A stretch of DNA of 54,909 nt from an uncultured Candidatus Pelagibacter sp. (GCA_913030805.1 CAJWDL010000007.1:1-54909), one strand, 5' to 3'; shown: positions 15,322 to 25,249, numbered from the stretch's first letter. Numbers and translations are program-made. The notes: generated by a model not told the origin, from the sequence alone.

Positions 15322-17606
15322 TTCTTTTTTTTATAATCAATAACCTCGGAAGAATAGGCGGCAACCGACGCTAGATTTAATATATCAGAAGTAGAAGATC
15401 TTAACGGAGCAATTTCAATTGGCTGTCCTAGTCCTACTAGAAATGGTCCAATAATTTTTACTCCGCCCAATGTTTTCATTAGTTTCAATGAAATTGCAGC
15501 ACTATGTATTGCTGGCATAATTAAAATATTGGCATCACCTACAATTTCTGAGAAAGGATAAAGTTCTTTATATTCTTCATTCAATGCAACATCTGGCTGC
15601 ATTTCTCCATCAAATTTAAAATCAACTTTTTTGTTTTGCAATATTTCGACAGCATCTCTTATATGTTTTGTTCTCTGAGTCATGGGTATTCCAAAAGTTG
15701 AGTGGGACAGGAAAGCTACTTTAGGATCAAAACCAAATAATTTTGCTACTCTTGCAGAAGAAATTGCTATTCTAGATAGTTGTTCAGCACTGGGATATTC
15801 ATGAACAGTTGTATCTGCAATAAATACGGTTTTATTTTTACTAACCATCATATTTAGACCAAAAAGTATTTCATCTGGCCTGGGATCAACTACATTATTG
15901 ATTTTATTCAAAGTTTCTGAATAACGTCTGGTATTTCCAGTTACCATTGCGTCCGCATCACCGCATGCGACCATACAAGATCCCCAGGTAACTCTGTCGT
16001 TTCTTATTAATCTATCACAATCCCTTCGCAAAAGTCCTTCGCGCTTACATCTGTTATAGAGAAATTGAGCGTATTTCTCTCTTTTGATTTTGTCTGTTGA
16101 GTTTGTTACTTCTAATCCATAATTTTCATCCAAACCTATTTCATGTAACCTTTCTTTTACTTTGTCATCTTTTCCCACTAAAATTGGTATTCCCAATCCG
16201 CTATTTTTAAAAGCGATGGCTGCTTTTAACGTATTTTCATCTTCACCTTCAGCAAAAATAATTCTTTTTTGAGTTTTTTTGATCAGTGAATTAATACCTT
16301 GCATTATAGATACCGAAGGATCTAATCTTTGTTTTAATTGTTCTTTGTAAATTTCAAAATTTTCAATTTTTTTTCTTGCTACTCCGCTTTCCATTGCTGC
16401 TTTTGCTACAGCGGCTGGTATTACACTAATTAATCTTGGATCAAAAGTTGAAGGAATAATATATTCTTTTCCATAGTGTGGTCTTTCTCCTCCCATGGCA
16501 GCAACAACTTCGTCAGGCACATCCGCTTTTGCGAGCGTTGCAATTGCACGGGCAGCTGCTACTTTCATTTCCTCATTGATTGTTTTTGCTCGCACATCTA
16601 AAGCTCCCCTAAAAATATAAGGAAAACCAATTATGTTATTTACTTGATTTGGATAATCGGATCTTCCTGTTGCCACAATAGCATCGTCTCTCACTTCTTT
16701 AACATCTTCAGGTTTAATTTCGGGATCGGGATTTGCACAAGCAAAAATTATTGGATTTTTTGCCATTTTTTTAACCATATCTTTAGTAAGCACGTCTTTT
16801 GAGGATAATCCTAGGAACACATCCGCTCCTTTAATTGCATCATCGAGTGTTCTAGCTTTTGTATCGATGGCATGCTTTAATTTCCATTGACCCATGTTAT
16901 CTCTTCTCTTATGCAGAACTCCCTTCCTATCAAGCATGGTTACATTTTCATTTGGGGTGCCGTTGCTTTTAATAAGATTAGTACAAGCAATCGCTGACGC
17001 ACCGGCTCCGTTAACAACAACTTTTATATCTTTAACGGATTTACCAAATATATCCAAGCCGCTAATTAAAGCCGCTAAAGTGATTATTGCTGTACCGTGT
17101 TGATCATCGTGGAATACAGGAATATCTAATGTCTCTCTCAATTTTTTTTCTATAATAAAACAATTGGGGGCCGCTATATCTTCTAAGTTAATACCTCCAA
17201 AACTTTTTCCAAATTTTGTTATGCTATTTACAATTTCATCAGGATCTGAAGAATCTATTTCCAAATCAATAGCATCTATATCAGCGAAACGTTTAAATAA
17301 TACTGCCTTACCTTCCATAACAGGTTTAGAGGCCAAGGCACCTAGATTGCCTAGGCCAAGTATTGCTGAGCCATTACTAATTACTGCTACAAGGTTTCCT
17401 TTGGTTGTATAGTCGTAAGCTGCATCAGGGTTTTCTGCTATTACTTTTACCGGAGCCGCTACCCCAGGAGAATAAGCAAGTGCCAGATCTCTTTTTGTTG
17501 TCATTGGCTTTGAAGAGATGATTTCAATTTTTCCAGATTTTCCAGTGTTATGAAAATCTAACGCCTCTCGATCAGTATATTTATCTATTTTTGACTTTTT
17601 CTTCAT
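15318..17606 (-). CDS. maeB: NADP-dependent malic enzyme with C-terminal phosphotransacetylase-like domain
   Basis: 762-residue MaeB-type enzyme that oxidatively decarboxylates malate to pyruvate, giving NADPH. The N-terminal malic domain (to about residue 425) has LALAYSPGVAAPV, FHDDQHGTAIITLAALI, and the nucleotide-binding VVNGAGASAIACTNLI. A phosphotransacetylase-like domain fills the rest (KRIIFAEGEDENTLKAAIAF, ILFGLNMMVSKNKTVFIADTTV, GVKIIGPFLVGLGQPIEI). In characterised MaeB enzymes this second domain is regulatory, sensing acetyl-CoA, rather than catalytic. Full length. Divergent from murJ with a 52-nt gap. Confidence 0.95.
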   Translation of the reverse strand: MKKKSKIDKYTDREALDFHNTGKSGKIEIISSKPMTTKRDLALAYSPGVAAPVKVIAENPDAAYDYTTKGNLVAVISNGSAILGLGNLGALASKPVMEGKAVLFKRFADIDAIDLEIDSSDPDEIVNSITKFGKSFGGINLEDIAAPNCFIIEKKLRETLDIPVFHDDQHGTAIITLAALISGLDIFGKSVKDIKVVVNGAGASAIACTNLIKSNGTPNENVTMLDRKGVLHKRRDNMGQWKLKHAIDTKARTLDDAIKGADVFLGLSSKDVLTKDMVKKMAKNPIIFACANPDPEIKPEDVKEVRDDAIVATGRSDYPNQVNNIIGFPYIFRGALDVRAKTINEEMKVAAARAIATLAKADVPDEVVAAMGGERPHYGKEYIIPSTFDPRLISVIPAAVAKAAMESGVARKKIENFEIYKEQLKQRLDPSVSIMQGINSLIKKTQKRIIFAEGEDENTLKAAIAFKNSGLGIPILVGKDDKVKERLHEIGLDENYGLEVTNSTDKIKREKYAQFLYNRCKREGLLRRDCDRLIRNDRVTWGSCMVACGDADAMVTGNTRRYSETLNKINNVVDPRPDEILFGLNMMVSKNKTVFIADTTVHEYPSAEQLSRIAISSARVAKLFGFDPKVAFLSHSTFGIPMTQRTKHIRDAVEILQNKKVDFKFDGEMQPDVALNEEYKELYPFSEIVGDANILIMPAIHSAAISLKLMKTLGGVKIIGPFLVGLGQPIEIAPLRSSTSDILNLASVAAYSSEVIDYKKKN

Positions 17607-17658
17607 TTTAAAAGTGAATATCTTGTAATTGTCACAATATTAAGGCTTATATGTCAAG

Positions 17659-19185
17659 ATGAACTTAATAGCTTCCACCTCTACATTTAGTTTTTTTACA
17701 TTAATTAGCAGGGTGCTTGGTTATATAAGAGATATATTAATTGCGATTTTCTTGGGCACCAGTCTTTTTGCAGATGCTTTTTTTGTCGCATTCAGACTAC
17801 CAAATACATTTAGAAGACTATTTGCTGAAGGAACATTTAATGCAGCTTTCATTCCAAGCTTTGCAGGAACATTAGTAGAAGATAAAGAAAAAGCCGATCA
17901 TTTTGCAAGAAACGTATTTAATTTACTTTTTATTATTTTGTTGCTCCTTGTCTTAATAGCAGAAATTTTTATGCCTCAGTTAATTTATTTAATCGCACCA
18001 GGATTTTACAAAGATCCTGAAAAATTAAAACTTGCAATAAATTTGAGCAGAATCACCTTTCCATTTTTATTTTTTATTTGTCTGGCATCCTTTTTTTCTG
18101 CAATACTTAATTCGTATAATAAATTTGCAGCCGCAGCAGCTGCACCAATTATATTAAATGTGATTTTGATTGGATCACTATTTTTTTCAAAATGGATTAA
18201 CATATCGGAAGTTTTCACACTATCCTACGCTGTATCTTTTGCGGGATTATTGCAATTTTTAATTTTACTATTTTTTGTTAGAAAAAATTTTAAACTAATT
18301 TTAAATATAAAGGTAAAAATAGACGATAAAATAAAATTTTTTTTCCAAAAATTAATTCCAAGTATTTTTTCATCAGGTGTAACCCAAATTAATATTTTAG
18401 TTGGAACTATAATTGCTTCATTTCAGGCAGGCGCGGTTTCTTACCTTTATTATGCAGACAGAGTTTATCAAATAAACCTTGCTGTTGCTGGAATAGCTGT
18501 TGGAACAGTAATGCTTCCAGAATTATCCAAACATGTAAAAAATAATAGTAATGATTTGATTACCAATTTACAAAATAGGGCCTTAGAACTTTGTTTATTT
18601 TTGTCTATACCAGCCGGAACCGCTTTGGTTTTAGCATCAGAAGAAATTGTTACATCGCTATTTGGATATGGTTCTTTCGATTACGAAAGTGTAACTAATA
18701 CCGCGATCGCACTTACTTTTTTTGCATTTGGTGTACCTGCTTTTTCAATATTAAAAATTTTTTCAAATTTCTTCTTCGCAAGAAATAATACTAAATTACC
18801 TTTTTACCTATCGGTTATATCTGTAATATTAAATATTTTAATAAGCGTATTATTCTTCAGCAAGCTCGGTTTTGTCATAATACCGATAGCAACCTCGATT
18901 TCTTCTTGGATTAATGTTGCTTTACATTTTTATTTTATAAAAAAACAGAATTTACATAATTTTGATAGAATATTTATTTATAAATTTCCTCGTATGATAT
19001 TTTCTACTGTTGTAATGGGAACAATATTATATCTCACTCTAGGTTTTTTCTCTGATAAATTTGACTATAATGAAAGTTGGAAAATTGTTTATTTATTTAT
19101 TATAGTAAGTGTTAATTTGTTAATTTATTTTTTTGTTTCAAGTTTTTTAGGGGCTTTTAAGTTAAAGGATATTAAACCAAGATAG
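17659..19185 (+). CDS. murJ: Lipid II flippase MurJ
   Basis: 508-residue polytopic inner-membrane protein, about 13-14 hydrophobic segments, that flips the peptidoglycan precursor lipid II. Family segments: STFSFFTLISRVLGYIRD, ADAFFVAFRLPNTFRRLFAEG, FNAAFIPSF (the conserved Arg-rich cytoplasmic stretch), and GVTQINILVGTIIASFQAGAVSYLYYADRV. Followed 12 nt later by trpS on the same strand. Confidence 0.95.
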   Translation: MNLIASTSTFSFFTLISRVLGYIRDILIAIFLGTSLFADAFFVAFRLPNTFRRLFAEGTFNAAFIPSFAGTLVEDKEKADHFARNVFNLLFIILLLLVLIAEIFMPQLIYLIAPGFYKDPEKLKLAINLSRITFPFLFFICLASFFSAILNSYNKFAAAAAAPIILNVILIGSLFFSKWINISEVFTLSYAVSFAGLLQFLILLFFVRKNFKLILNIKVKIDDKIKFFFQKLIPSIFSSGVTQINILVGTIIASFQAGAVSYLYYADRVYQINLAVAGIAVGTVMLPELSKHVKNNSNDLITNLQNRALELCLFLSIPAGTALVLASEEIVTSLFGYGSFDYESVTNTAIALTFFAFGVPAFSILKIFSNFFFARNNTKLPFYLSVISVILNILISVLFFSKLGFVIIPIATSISSWINVALHFYFIKKQNLHNFDRIFIYKFPRMIFSTVVMGTILYLTLGFFSDKFDYNESWKIVYLFIIVSVNLLIYFFVSSFLGAFKLKDIKPR

Positions 19186-19196
19186 TTTTTTTATAT

Positions 19197-20207
19197 ATGA
19201 AAAAAAAAAGAGTGTTTTCAGGAGTTCAGCCAACTGGAAATTTACATTTAGGAAATTATTTAGGTGCGATAAAAAACTTTGTTAACTTACAAAGCGATAA
19301 TGATTGCATATATTGTGTTGTTGATTTGCACGCTATAACAATTAAATATAAACCTGAAGAACTTAGGTTAAATACTTTGGAAATTATTGCTAGTTTTCTT
19401 GCAGCAGGTTTGGATTATAAAAAAAGTATTTTATTTAATCAATCAAGCGTAAGTGCACACGCAGAATTTGCCTGGATATTAAACAGTGTTTCAAGAATTG
19501 GTTGGATGAATAGAATGACGCAATTTAAGGAAAAAGCCGGAGAAGACAAAGAAAATGCCAGCGTAGGCCTTTTCGTTTATCCTACATTAATGGCAGCTGA
19601 TATACTTTTATATGACGCAACCCATGTCCCAGTTGGAGAAGACCAAAAACAACACTTAGAGCTTACTAGAGATATTGCCCAAAAATTTAACAATGATTTT
19701 AATACTGAGGGCTTTCTGACAATTCCTGAGCCTTTAATACAAAGAGAATTTTCTAGAATAATGAGTTTAAGAGATGGAAAGAAAAAAATGAGCAAATCTG
19801 AATCTTCTGATCAAAGCAGGATAAATTTAAAAGACGACAAGGATATAATTGCTCAAAAAATAAAAAAAGCAAAAACAGATAGTTTGCCGATTCCTTCAAA
19901 CAAATCCGAATTTCATTCAAGGACTGAAGCAGAGAATTTAATAAATATATATCAAAGTGTTAGCGGGAGCAGTTTGGAAAACGTGCTAAAAGACTTTGGA
20001 GGTAAAAATTTTTCATTATTAAAAGAAAAACTTACAGAAATATTAATAGAAAAAATTTGCCCCATTGGTGATGAGATTAATAAATTACTAAAAGATCAAA
20101 AATATCTTAAATCAGTACTAAAAGAAGGCAACTTGAAAGCGAATGAAATGGCTAACAGTAAATTAGATAAAATTTATAATGAAATTGGTATATTAAATGT
20201 TGATTAA
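19197..20207 (+). CDS. trpS: Tryptophanyl-tRNA synthetase
   Basis: 336-residue class I synthetase charging tRNA-Trp. The HIGH-type motif is in SGVQPTGNLHLGNYLGAI, the KMSKS loop in KKMSKSESSDQSRINL, and VGEDQKQHLELTRDIAQKFN is the typical middle segment. Length is normal. murJ-trpS is an arrangement seen in many alphaproteobacteria. Confidence 0.97.
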   Translation: MKKKRVFSGVQPTGNLHLGNYLGAIKNFVNLQSDNDCIYCVVDLHAITIKYKPEELRLNTLEIIASFLAAGLDYKKSILFNQSSVSAHAEFAWILNSVSRIGWMNRMTQFKEKAGEDKENASVGLFVYPTLMAADILLYDATHVPVGEDQKQHLELTRDIAQKFNNDFNTEGFLTIPEPLIQREFSRIMSLRDGKKKMSKSESSDQSRINLKDDKDIIAQKIKKAKTDSLPIPSNKSEFHSRTEAENLINIYQSVSGSSLENVLKDFGGKNFSLLKEKLTEILIEKICPIGDEINKLLKDQKYLKSVLKEGNLKANEMANSKLDKIYNEIGILNVD

Positions 20208-20268
20208 AATCAAAAATAAAATTTGTAATTTAATTAACCTGTTATTTTGTATATAAAACTTAATTACA

Positions 20269-20820
20269 ATGTATTTACAAACAGAAGAAACTCCAAATCC
20301 AAATACTCTGAAGTTTTTACCAGGGAAAATTGTATCCGAAGTTGGCTCAGTTGAATTTACGGCCAAGGAACAGACAGAGAATAGATTAATTAGAGACATA
20401 TTATCAATTAAGGAAGTTAATATGGTTTTTTTAGGTTCGGATTTTATAACTGTAAAAAAAACTGATCAAATTTTATGGAAAGAAATTAAACCGAAAATAA
20501 TTTCTCTTATCAATGAATATTATTTAAATGATAACATTAGTATTTTAGATAAAAATTACCTTAAACAAAAATCAAATGACGAAGAATTGAATGACGAAGT
20601 GGTAAAAAAAATAATTAATATTCTTGACGAAAAGGTTAGGCCTGCTGTGGCAAGAGATGGAGGAGATATAAAATTTAAATCTTTCGACAATGGACTTGTG
20701 AGAGTTGAATTGCAGGGAAGTTGTTCGGGATGCCCAAGCTCTGCAATGACATTAAAGCAAGGTGTTCAAAATCTTTTATGTCATTATGTGCCCGAAGTTA
20801 AAAGTGTAAAAGCTGTGTAA
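20269..20820 (+). CDS. NifU-type Fe-S cluster carrier (Nfu family)
   Basis: 183 residues. The N-terminal Nfu domain (1 to about 86) opens MYLQTEETPNPNTLKFLPG. The C-terminal NifU domain (about 108-183) has VRPAVARDGGDIKF and the CxxC cluster ligand in LQGSCSGCPSSAMTLKQGV. It matches the mitochondrial NFU1/bacterial Nfu type that carries [4Fe-4S] clusters to target enzymes. The 61-nt gap after trpS contains TATAAA-like sequence and may carry a promoter, but no clear -35 is visible. Confidence 0.93.
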   Translation: MYLQTEETPNPNTLKFLPGKIVSEVGSVEFTAKEQTENRLIRDILSIKEVNMVFLGSDFITVKKTDQILWKEIKPKIISLINEYYLNDNISILDKNYLKQKSNDEELNDEVVKKIINILDEKVRPAVARDGGDIKFKSFDNGLVRVELQGSCSGCPSSAMTLKQGVQNLLCHYVPEVKSVKAV

Positions 20821-20844
20821 GATAAAAAGTAAGAAAATATATCA

Positions 20845-22065
20845 ATGAGCTATAGAAAACAACTAATTCAATTAGCTAAATTTTATGGAATAGTAGAAAT
20901 TAAAAACTATTTTAAGGGCGCTAAAAGATTAACAACTTCTCAAATAGAACTTATTTTAATAAAGAATAATATTAAACTTCCGTCAAAAAAAATTTCATCA
21001 AGTTTGGGACGTTTAATAATTTTTAAAGATAAATATTTAAGACAGCCATTTTATGTTGCGGTTGTTGTAGCAATCGTTATAGGTTTTTTTGGTGGAGCAC
21101 CTTATTTGATAAATGTTTTTCACAAAGTAGATTATAATTTATGGAAAGATAAAGATAAAATTGCCAAACACAAAAATGATACCATTGATGAAATTTTAAA
21201 AAAGAATGAAATAAAATCATACAAAAAAGATGAAAATTTTGTAGTAAGTGAAAAAATAATAATAAAAAAAGATAATTTAATCGAAAATACAATAAGCTTA
21301 GATGCTTCAGTCGTTTCTTCCTTATTTGAAGATCTAAATTATGATTTATCTAAAATCAGAAAAGGTAAGAAAGTTAAACCATTTTATATTTCTTTGCTTC
21401 CCAAGGATCTATCTTTAATTGAAGATGTTAGAGAAAGAAAAGAATTATTTATTAAAATAATTCTTCCACTAATTTTGCAAGAAAATGAAAAAATTGAAAA
21501 AGATAGAAAAAAATTGTTTAGGCTACTTGCAAAAAAATCCAACACCAAAGGAGAGAAAGACTGGTTAAAATGGAAATTTAAAGAATACAAAATAAAAAAT
21601 CGTGATATTTCAGAGTTAAAAATAAGAATGGATATTGTTCCAGTGTCCTTAGCCATTGCTCAAGCAGCGATAGAAAGTGGATGGGGAACTTCAAGATTTG
21701 CATTGGAAGGTAATGCATTATATGGGCAGTGGACATGGTCTGATAAGGGTTTGAAACCTTTGAAAAATGTTGATGGTGATCATAAAGTTATGCACTTTAA
21801 GATTCTTACGGCATCAATTAAAGCTTACAAGAAAAATTTAAATACCCATAGCGGTTATATAGAATTTAGAGAAGCAAGAGCAAAATTAAGAAACCTAAAT
21901 GAAAGAGTAACAGGATTAAAATTAACTCAATATTTAGATAAATATTCAGCTACAGGAATGGAATACACAAAAAAATTAGAATTAACAATTAAAAAAAATT
22001 CACTTTCAGATTTTGAAAATGCAAAACTTTTGTCTACTGGTTTGAGAAAAGAAATTAAACTTTAA
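20845..22065 (+). CDS. Bax-like glucosaminidase-domain protein with membrane anchor
   Basis: 406 residues. Residues 1-65 are basic and helical (MSYRKQLIQLAKFYGIVEIK), then one transmembrane helix at about 70-92 (YVAVVVAIVIGFFGGAPYLI), a Lys-rich linker, and a C-terminal glucosaminidase domain with LAIAQAAIESGWGTSRFA, containing the catalytic Glu, and NALYGQWTW. Related Bax proteins cleave glycan strands of peptidoglycan, but activity here is inferred. The N-terminal basic region would be cytoplasmic. Convergent with a polysaccharide deacetylase 9 nt away, so both wall-active proteins are neighbours. Confidence 0.82.
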   Translation: MSYRKQLIQLAKFYGIVEIKNYFKGAKRLTTSQIELILIKNNIKLPSKKISSSLGRLIIFKDKYLRQPFYVAVVVAIVIGFFGGAPYLINVFHKVDYNLWKDKDKIAKHKNDTIDEILKKNEIKSYKKDENFVVSEKIIIKKDNLIENTISLDASVVSSLFEDLNYDLSKIRKGKKVKPFYISLLPKDLSLIEDVRERKELFIKIILPLILQENEKIEKDRKKLFRLLAKKSNTKGEKDWLKWKFKEYKIKNRDISELKIRMDIVPVSLAIAQAAIESGWGTSRFALEGNALYGQWTWSDKGLKPLKNVDGDHKVMHFKILTASIKAYKKNLNTHSGYIEFREARAKLRNLNERVTGLKLTQYLDKYSATGMEYTKKLELTIKKNSLSDFENAKLLSTGLRKEIKL

Positions 22066-22074
22066 ACATTAAAC

Positions 22075-23127
22075 TTAATATTCAGAAATAACATATTGAA
22101 TTCCTAGCCATCTCCATCCATTTTTGTCATTGAGAGAACAATTAATTCTTCCTCTTTCGGTAGTAAATTTTTCTTCAAAATTTATTGTTAGTATATTTTC
22201 TTCTCCTAATATTGTTTTGGAATCTCTCCATCTGTTCCCCTCGTTGGAGAAACAATTGATGTTTTTTAAATTTTTTTGATTTTCAAAAAATACAACCTTT
22301 AATTTTGGGGGATTTTCACTTTTTTGTAGATATCTATTTTCAGGATAAATTCCTTTGTAGGGAAATGGAAGTAAATCTATAATAAATTTAAATCGATCCA
22401 AATTTCCATATTTTTCGTTAATAGGAAATCTTGGAAGTTCCAAATAATTTTTTGTACCATCAATTACTCCGGAATGCTGACCAAATGCAATATTAAAATT
22501 TAAATTTGATAAGATCTTTTTAAAATCATTACTGTATTCTCCAAAAGGATAAGAAAAATAGCTTGGGCTATGACCCAATTTTTTTTCAAATAATGCAATA
22601 GCTTGATTTAAATCATTAATGATTTGATTATTTGTTTCATCAACTAGATATTTATGAGTATGACTGTGATTTCCAATAATTCCTAGGCCACTTTTTTCGA
22701 TTTCTTTTATCTGTTCCCAATTCATATAACCTTTTTTTCCAACATACGCTGTTGAAATAAATAATATAAATGGAATATTTTTCTTTTTTAAGATGGGCCA
22801 TGCATTATCATAAAAGGATTGAAATCCATCATCTATAGTAAGTAAAATTTTTTTTACTTCATTAGGTTTCGAGATTTCTTCGTTAAAATTTTTTGGATGT
22901 AAAAAATTTATTTTAAGATTTTCTATAATATTAATTTGCTCTTTGAATATATCCATTTGGATGTTCGTGGAGGGATATTTATGTTCATCGAAACGGTGAT
23001 ACATGAGTGCAATAATTCCCTTATCAAACTCAAAATATCTGTTATTTTCACTATAAGAATTTGAATTTAAAAATATAATAATTAATAAATATGCCAAAAT
23101 GAATTTCTTAGTCATTGATGGAGCCAC
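22075..23127 (-). CDS. Polysaccharide deacetylase (NodB-type)
   Basis: 350 residues, or 346 from the second ATG at 23115 (MTKKFILAYLL). A signal peptide ends near SNSYS. The NodB domain has the first metal Asp pair in LLTIDDGFQSFYDNAWPIL, the His pair in IIGNHSHTHKYL, and FSYPFGEYSNDFKKIL. Enzymes of this family remove N- or O-acetyl groups from peptidoglycan or extracellular polysaccharide; the substrate is unknown here. About 110 C-terminal residues beyond the domain match nothing I recognise. The start overlaps the divergent tsaB start region by 17-29 nt. Confidence 0.85.
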   Translation of the reverse strand: MAPSMTKKFILAYLLIIIFLNSNSYSENNRYFEFDKGIIALMYHRFDEHKYPSTNIQMDIFKEQINIIENLKINFLHPKNFNEEISKPNEVKKILLTIDDGFQSFYDNAWPILKKKNIPFILFISTAYVGKKGYMNWEQIKEIEKSGLGIIGNHSHTHKYLVDETNNQIINDLNQAIALFEKKLGHSPSYFSYPFGEYSNDFKKILSNLNFNIAFGQHSGVIDGTKNYLELPRFPINEKYGNLDRFKFIIDLLPFPYKGIYPENRYLQKSENPPKLKVVFFENQKNLKNINCFSNEGNRWRDSKTILGEENILTINFEEKFTTERGRINCSLNDKNGWRWLGIQYVISEY

Positions 23128-23476
23128 GGATAAAATTTGTTTTTTTTCGCACTATAACAATAATTCTTATAATAAATCTTTTGAAAGTAGTAAAAATAAT
23201 TATGAAAAATTTTCTATTTTGTTATTTGGTTTTTTAAACCAAAATAATATTAATTTAAGCAAAATAAGCCATTTATTTGTAAATCAAGGACCTGGGAGTT
23301 TCTCTGGAATCAGAACTTCAATCGCGGTAGCAAAAGGTTTAACTATTACAAATAAAATAAATTTATATGGATTTAATTCTCGCGATTTAAAAGACATGAA
23401 TTATATGAATATTGTTTTTTTGTATGAAAAGGGACATTTAACAAAAAATTTGATTAAACCACTCTATATAAGTTAG
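23099..23476 (+). CDS. tsaB: TsaB, half-length (N-terminal domain only)
   Basis: 125 residues against roughly 200-230 for typical TsaB, which partners TsaD and TsaE in making t6A37 in tRNAs. Present are the first strand NFLVIDGATDKICFF and the diagnostic GPGSFSGIRTSIAVAKGL. It then stops at TAG 23474-23476, where a second ASKHA-type lobe would be expected. No continuation is seen in another frame before fur at 23494, and rimI, its usual follower, is absent. It could be a minimal functional TsaB keeping the TsaD-contacting lobe, or a decaying gene. The start overlaps the divergent deacetylase. Confidence 0.75.
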   Translation: MNFLVIDGATDKICFFSHYNNNSYNKSFESSKNNYEKFSILLFGFLNQNNINLSKISHLFVNQGPGSFSGIRTSIAVAKGLTITNKINLYGFNSRDLKDMNYMNIVFLYEKGHLTKNLIKPLYIS

Positions 23477-23493
23477 AATATATTTAGAAAAAG

Positions 23494-23904
23494 ATGACAA
23501 CTAGCATAGAAGAAAGATGTAAGCAAAAAAATGTAAAGTTAACCAATCAAAGGAAAATAATCGCACAGATTATGACAAATTCTTATGACCATCCTAACGT
23601 TGATGAGTTATACAAGGAAGTTTCTAAAATTGATCCGAAGATTAGTATTGCAACTGTTTATAGGACAGTAAAACTTTTCGAAGAGGCAGGAATAATAACT
23701 AAACACGATTTTAGGGGAGAAAAAGCAAGGTATGAAAAACTAGCAGAAAGTCATCATGATCATTTGATTGATGTTCAATCTGGAGAAATAGTTGAATTTA
23801 TAGATGAAGAAATTGAAAAACTTCAAAAAAAAATAGCTGAAAAATTAGGTTATCAGATAGTGGATCATAGATTAGAACTTTATGGTATTAAAAAAAAAAA
23901 ATAG
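23494..23904 (+). CDS. fur: Fur-family metal-responsive regulator (Fur/Mur)
   Basis: 136-residue repressor. N-terminal winged helix with LTNQRKIIAQIM, HPNVDELYKEVSKIDPKISIATVYRTVKLFEEAG, then the dimerisation domain with the regulatory metal site segment ESHHDHLIDV. It lacks the C-terminal CxxC zinc motif of E. coli Fur, typical of alphaproteobacterial Fur/Mur, which may sense manganese or iron. It ends in a Lys run. Followed 7 nt later by miaB. Confidence 0.9.
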   Translation: MTTSIEERCKQKNVKLTNQRKIIAQIMTNSYDHPNVDELYKEVSKIDPKISIATVYRTVKLFEEAGIITKHDFRGEKARYEKLAESHHDHLIDVQSGEIVEFIDEEIEKLQKKIAEKLGYQIVDHRLELYGIKKKK

Positions 23905-23911
23905 ATTTTAA

Positions 23912-25249
23912 TTGTCAAAAAAAATTTTCATAAAAACTTTTGGATGTCAAATGAACGAATACGATTCAAATCGTATTATAGATTTAGTTAAATTGATTGG
24001 GTACGAGAAAACAAACAATCAAATCGATGCAGATTGTTGTATTTTGAATACTTGTCACATAAGAAGTAAAGCTACAGAAAAAGTCTATTCTGAAATTGGT
24101 AGGATAAAAAAAAATTTCAAAAATGCTAAAAAACCCTTAGTTATAGTTGCTGGGTGTGTAGCTCAAGCAGAGTCAGAAGAAATGTTAGAACGAGATCCCT
24201 ATATTGATATGATAATAGGTCCTCAGTCCTATCATGAAATTAACGATAAAATTTTAAATTATTTTAGAGAAAACAAAAAAATTAATTTGACTGAATTTAA
24301 TGTTACTAAAAAATTTGATAAACTAGAAAAAATAAAAAATAATAATAGTAAAATTTCAAATTTCTTAACTATTCAAGAAGGTTGCGATAAATTCTGTAAT
24401 TTTTGTGTTGTGCCTTATACTAGAGGACCAGAGTATTCGAGACCTTTTGAGCAAATAATCAATGAAGCAAAAAACCTGGTAGAAAATGGATCTAAAGAGA
24501 TTATCTTATTGGGACAAAATGTTAATGCATATCATTTCATATCAGATGGTAAAGAATATAAATTATCAAATTTATTGTTAGAATTAGAAAAAATTAAAGA
24601 TCTTGTTCGAGTAAGATTTACCACTTCGCATCCCAAAGATATGACAAAGGATTTAATTGATTGTTTTAATAATTGTTCAAAACTTATGCCCTTTCTACAT
24701 TTACCTGTGCAAAGTGGATCAGATAAAATTTTAAAGCTCATGAATAGAAAACATGATATAAGATTTTATTATTCAATTATTGAAAAATTAAAAAAAATTA
24801 ACTCTAATATAGATTTTTCAAGTGATTTTATCATAGGATATTCTGAAGAAGATGAAGGGGATTTTGAAAAAACTATGAATTTAGTAAAAAAAATTGAATT
24901 TACTAATTCTTATTCATTTATTTTTAGTGCAAGACCAGGTACGCCGGCTGCAAAATTACAAAAAATTAATAACGATGTTACAAAAAATAGACTCAAAATA
25001 ATTCAGAACCAACTCTTTAATTTACAACTGAATAAAAATAAGGAATTAGAAGAAAAAAAAATTGAAATTTTGGTTGAAAATAAATTAAAAAGTCAAAATA
25101 GTTTTTTTGGAAGAACTAGAAAAATGACTCCAGTTATATTTGAATCAACATCATGTAATCCTGGTGATCTGATTCAGGTTGAAATTATTTCTTCAAATCA
25201 AAATAATTTATTTGGTAAACATATAGAGAATAAATTTAAAGCAGCGTAA
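23912..25249 (+). CDS. miaB: tRNA-2-methylthio-N6-dimethylallyladenosine synthase
   Basis: 445-residue radical-SAM enzyme that adds methylthio to i6A37 of tRNAs. The auxiliary cluster cysteines are in TFGCQMNEYDS, LNTCHIRSKATEK and VAGCVAQ; the radical-SAM cluster is in EGCDKFCNFCVVPYTRG. A C-terminal TRAM domain closes the protein. The start is a TTG at 23912, since the family N-terminus begins immediately (SKKIFIKTFGC) and no ATG lies nearby. Confidence 0.95.
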   Translation: MSKKIFIKTFGCQMNEYDSNRIIDLVKLIGYEKTNNQIDADCCILNTCHIRSKATEKVYSEIGRIKKNFKNAKKPLVIVAGCVAQAESEEMLERDPYIDMIIGPQSYHEINDKILNYFRENKKINLTEFNVTKKFDKLEKIKNNNSKISNFLTIQEGCDKFCNFCVVPYTRGPEYSRPFEQIINEAKNLVENGSKEIILLGQNVNAYHFISDGKEYKLSNLLLELEKIKDLVRVRFTTSHPKDMTKDLIDCFNNCSKLMPFLHLPVQSGSDKILKLMNRKHDIRFYYSIIEKLKKINSNIDFSSDFIIGYSEEDEGDFEKTMNLVKKIEFTNSYSFIFSARPGTPAAKLQKINNDVTKNRLKIIQNQLFNLQLNKNKELEEKKIEILVENKLKSQNSFFGRTRKMTPVIFESTSCNPGDLIQVEIISSNQNNLFGKHIENKFKAA

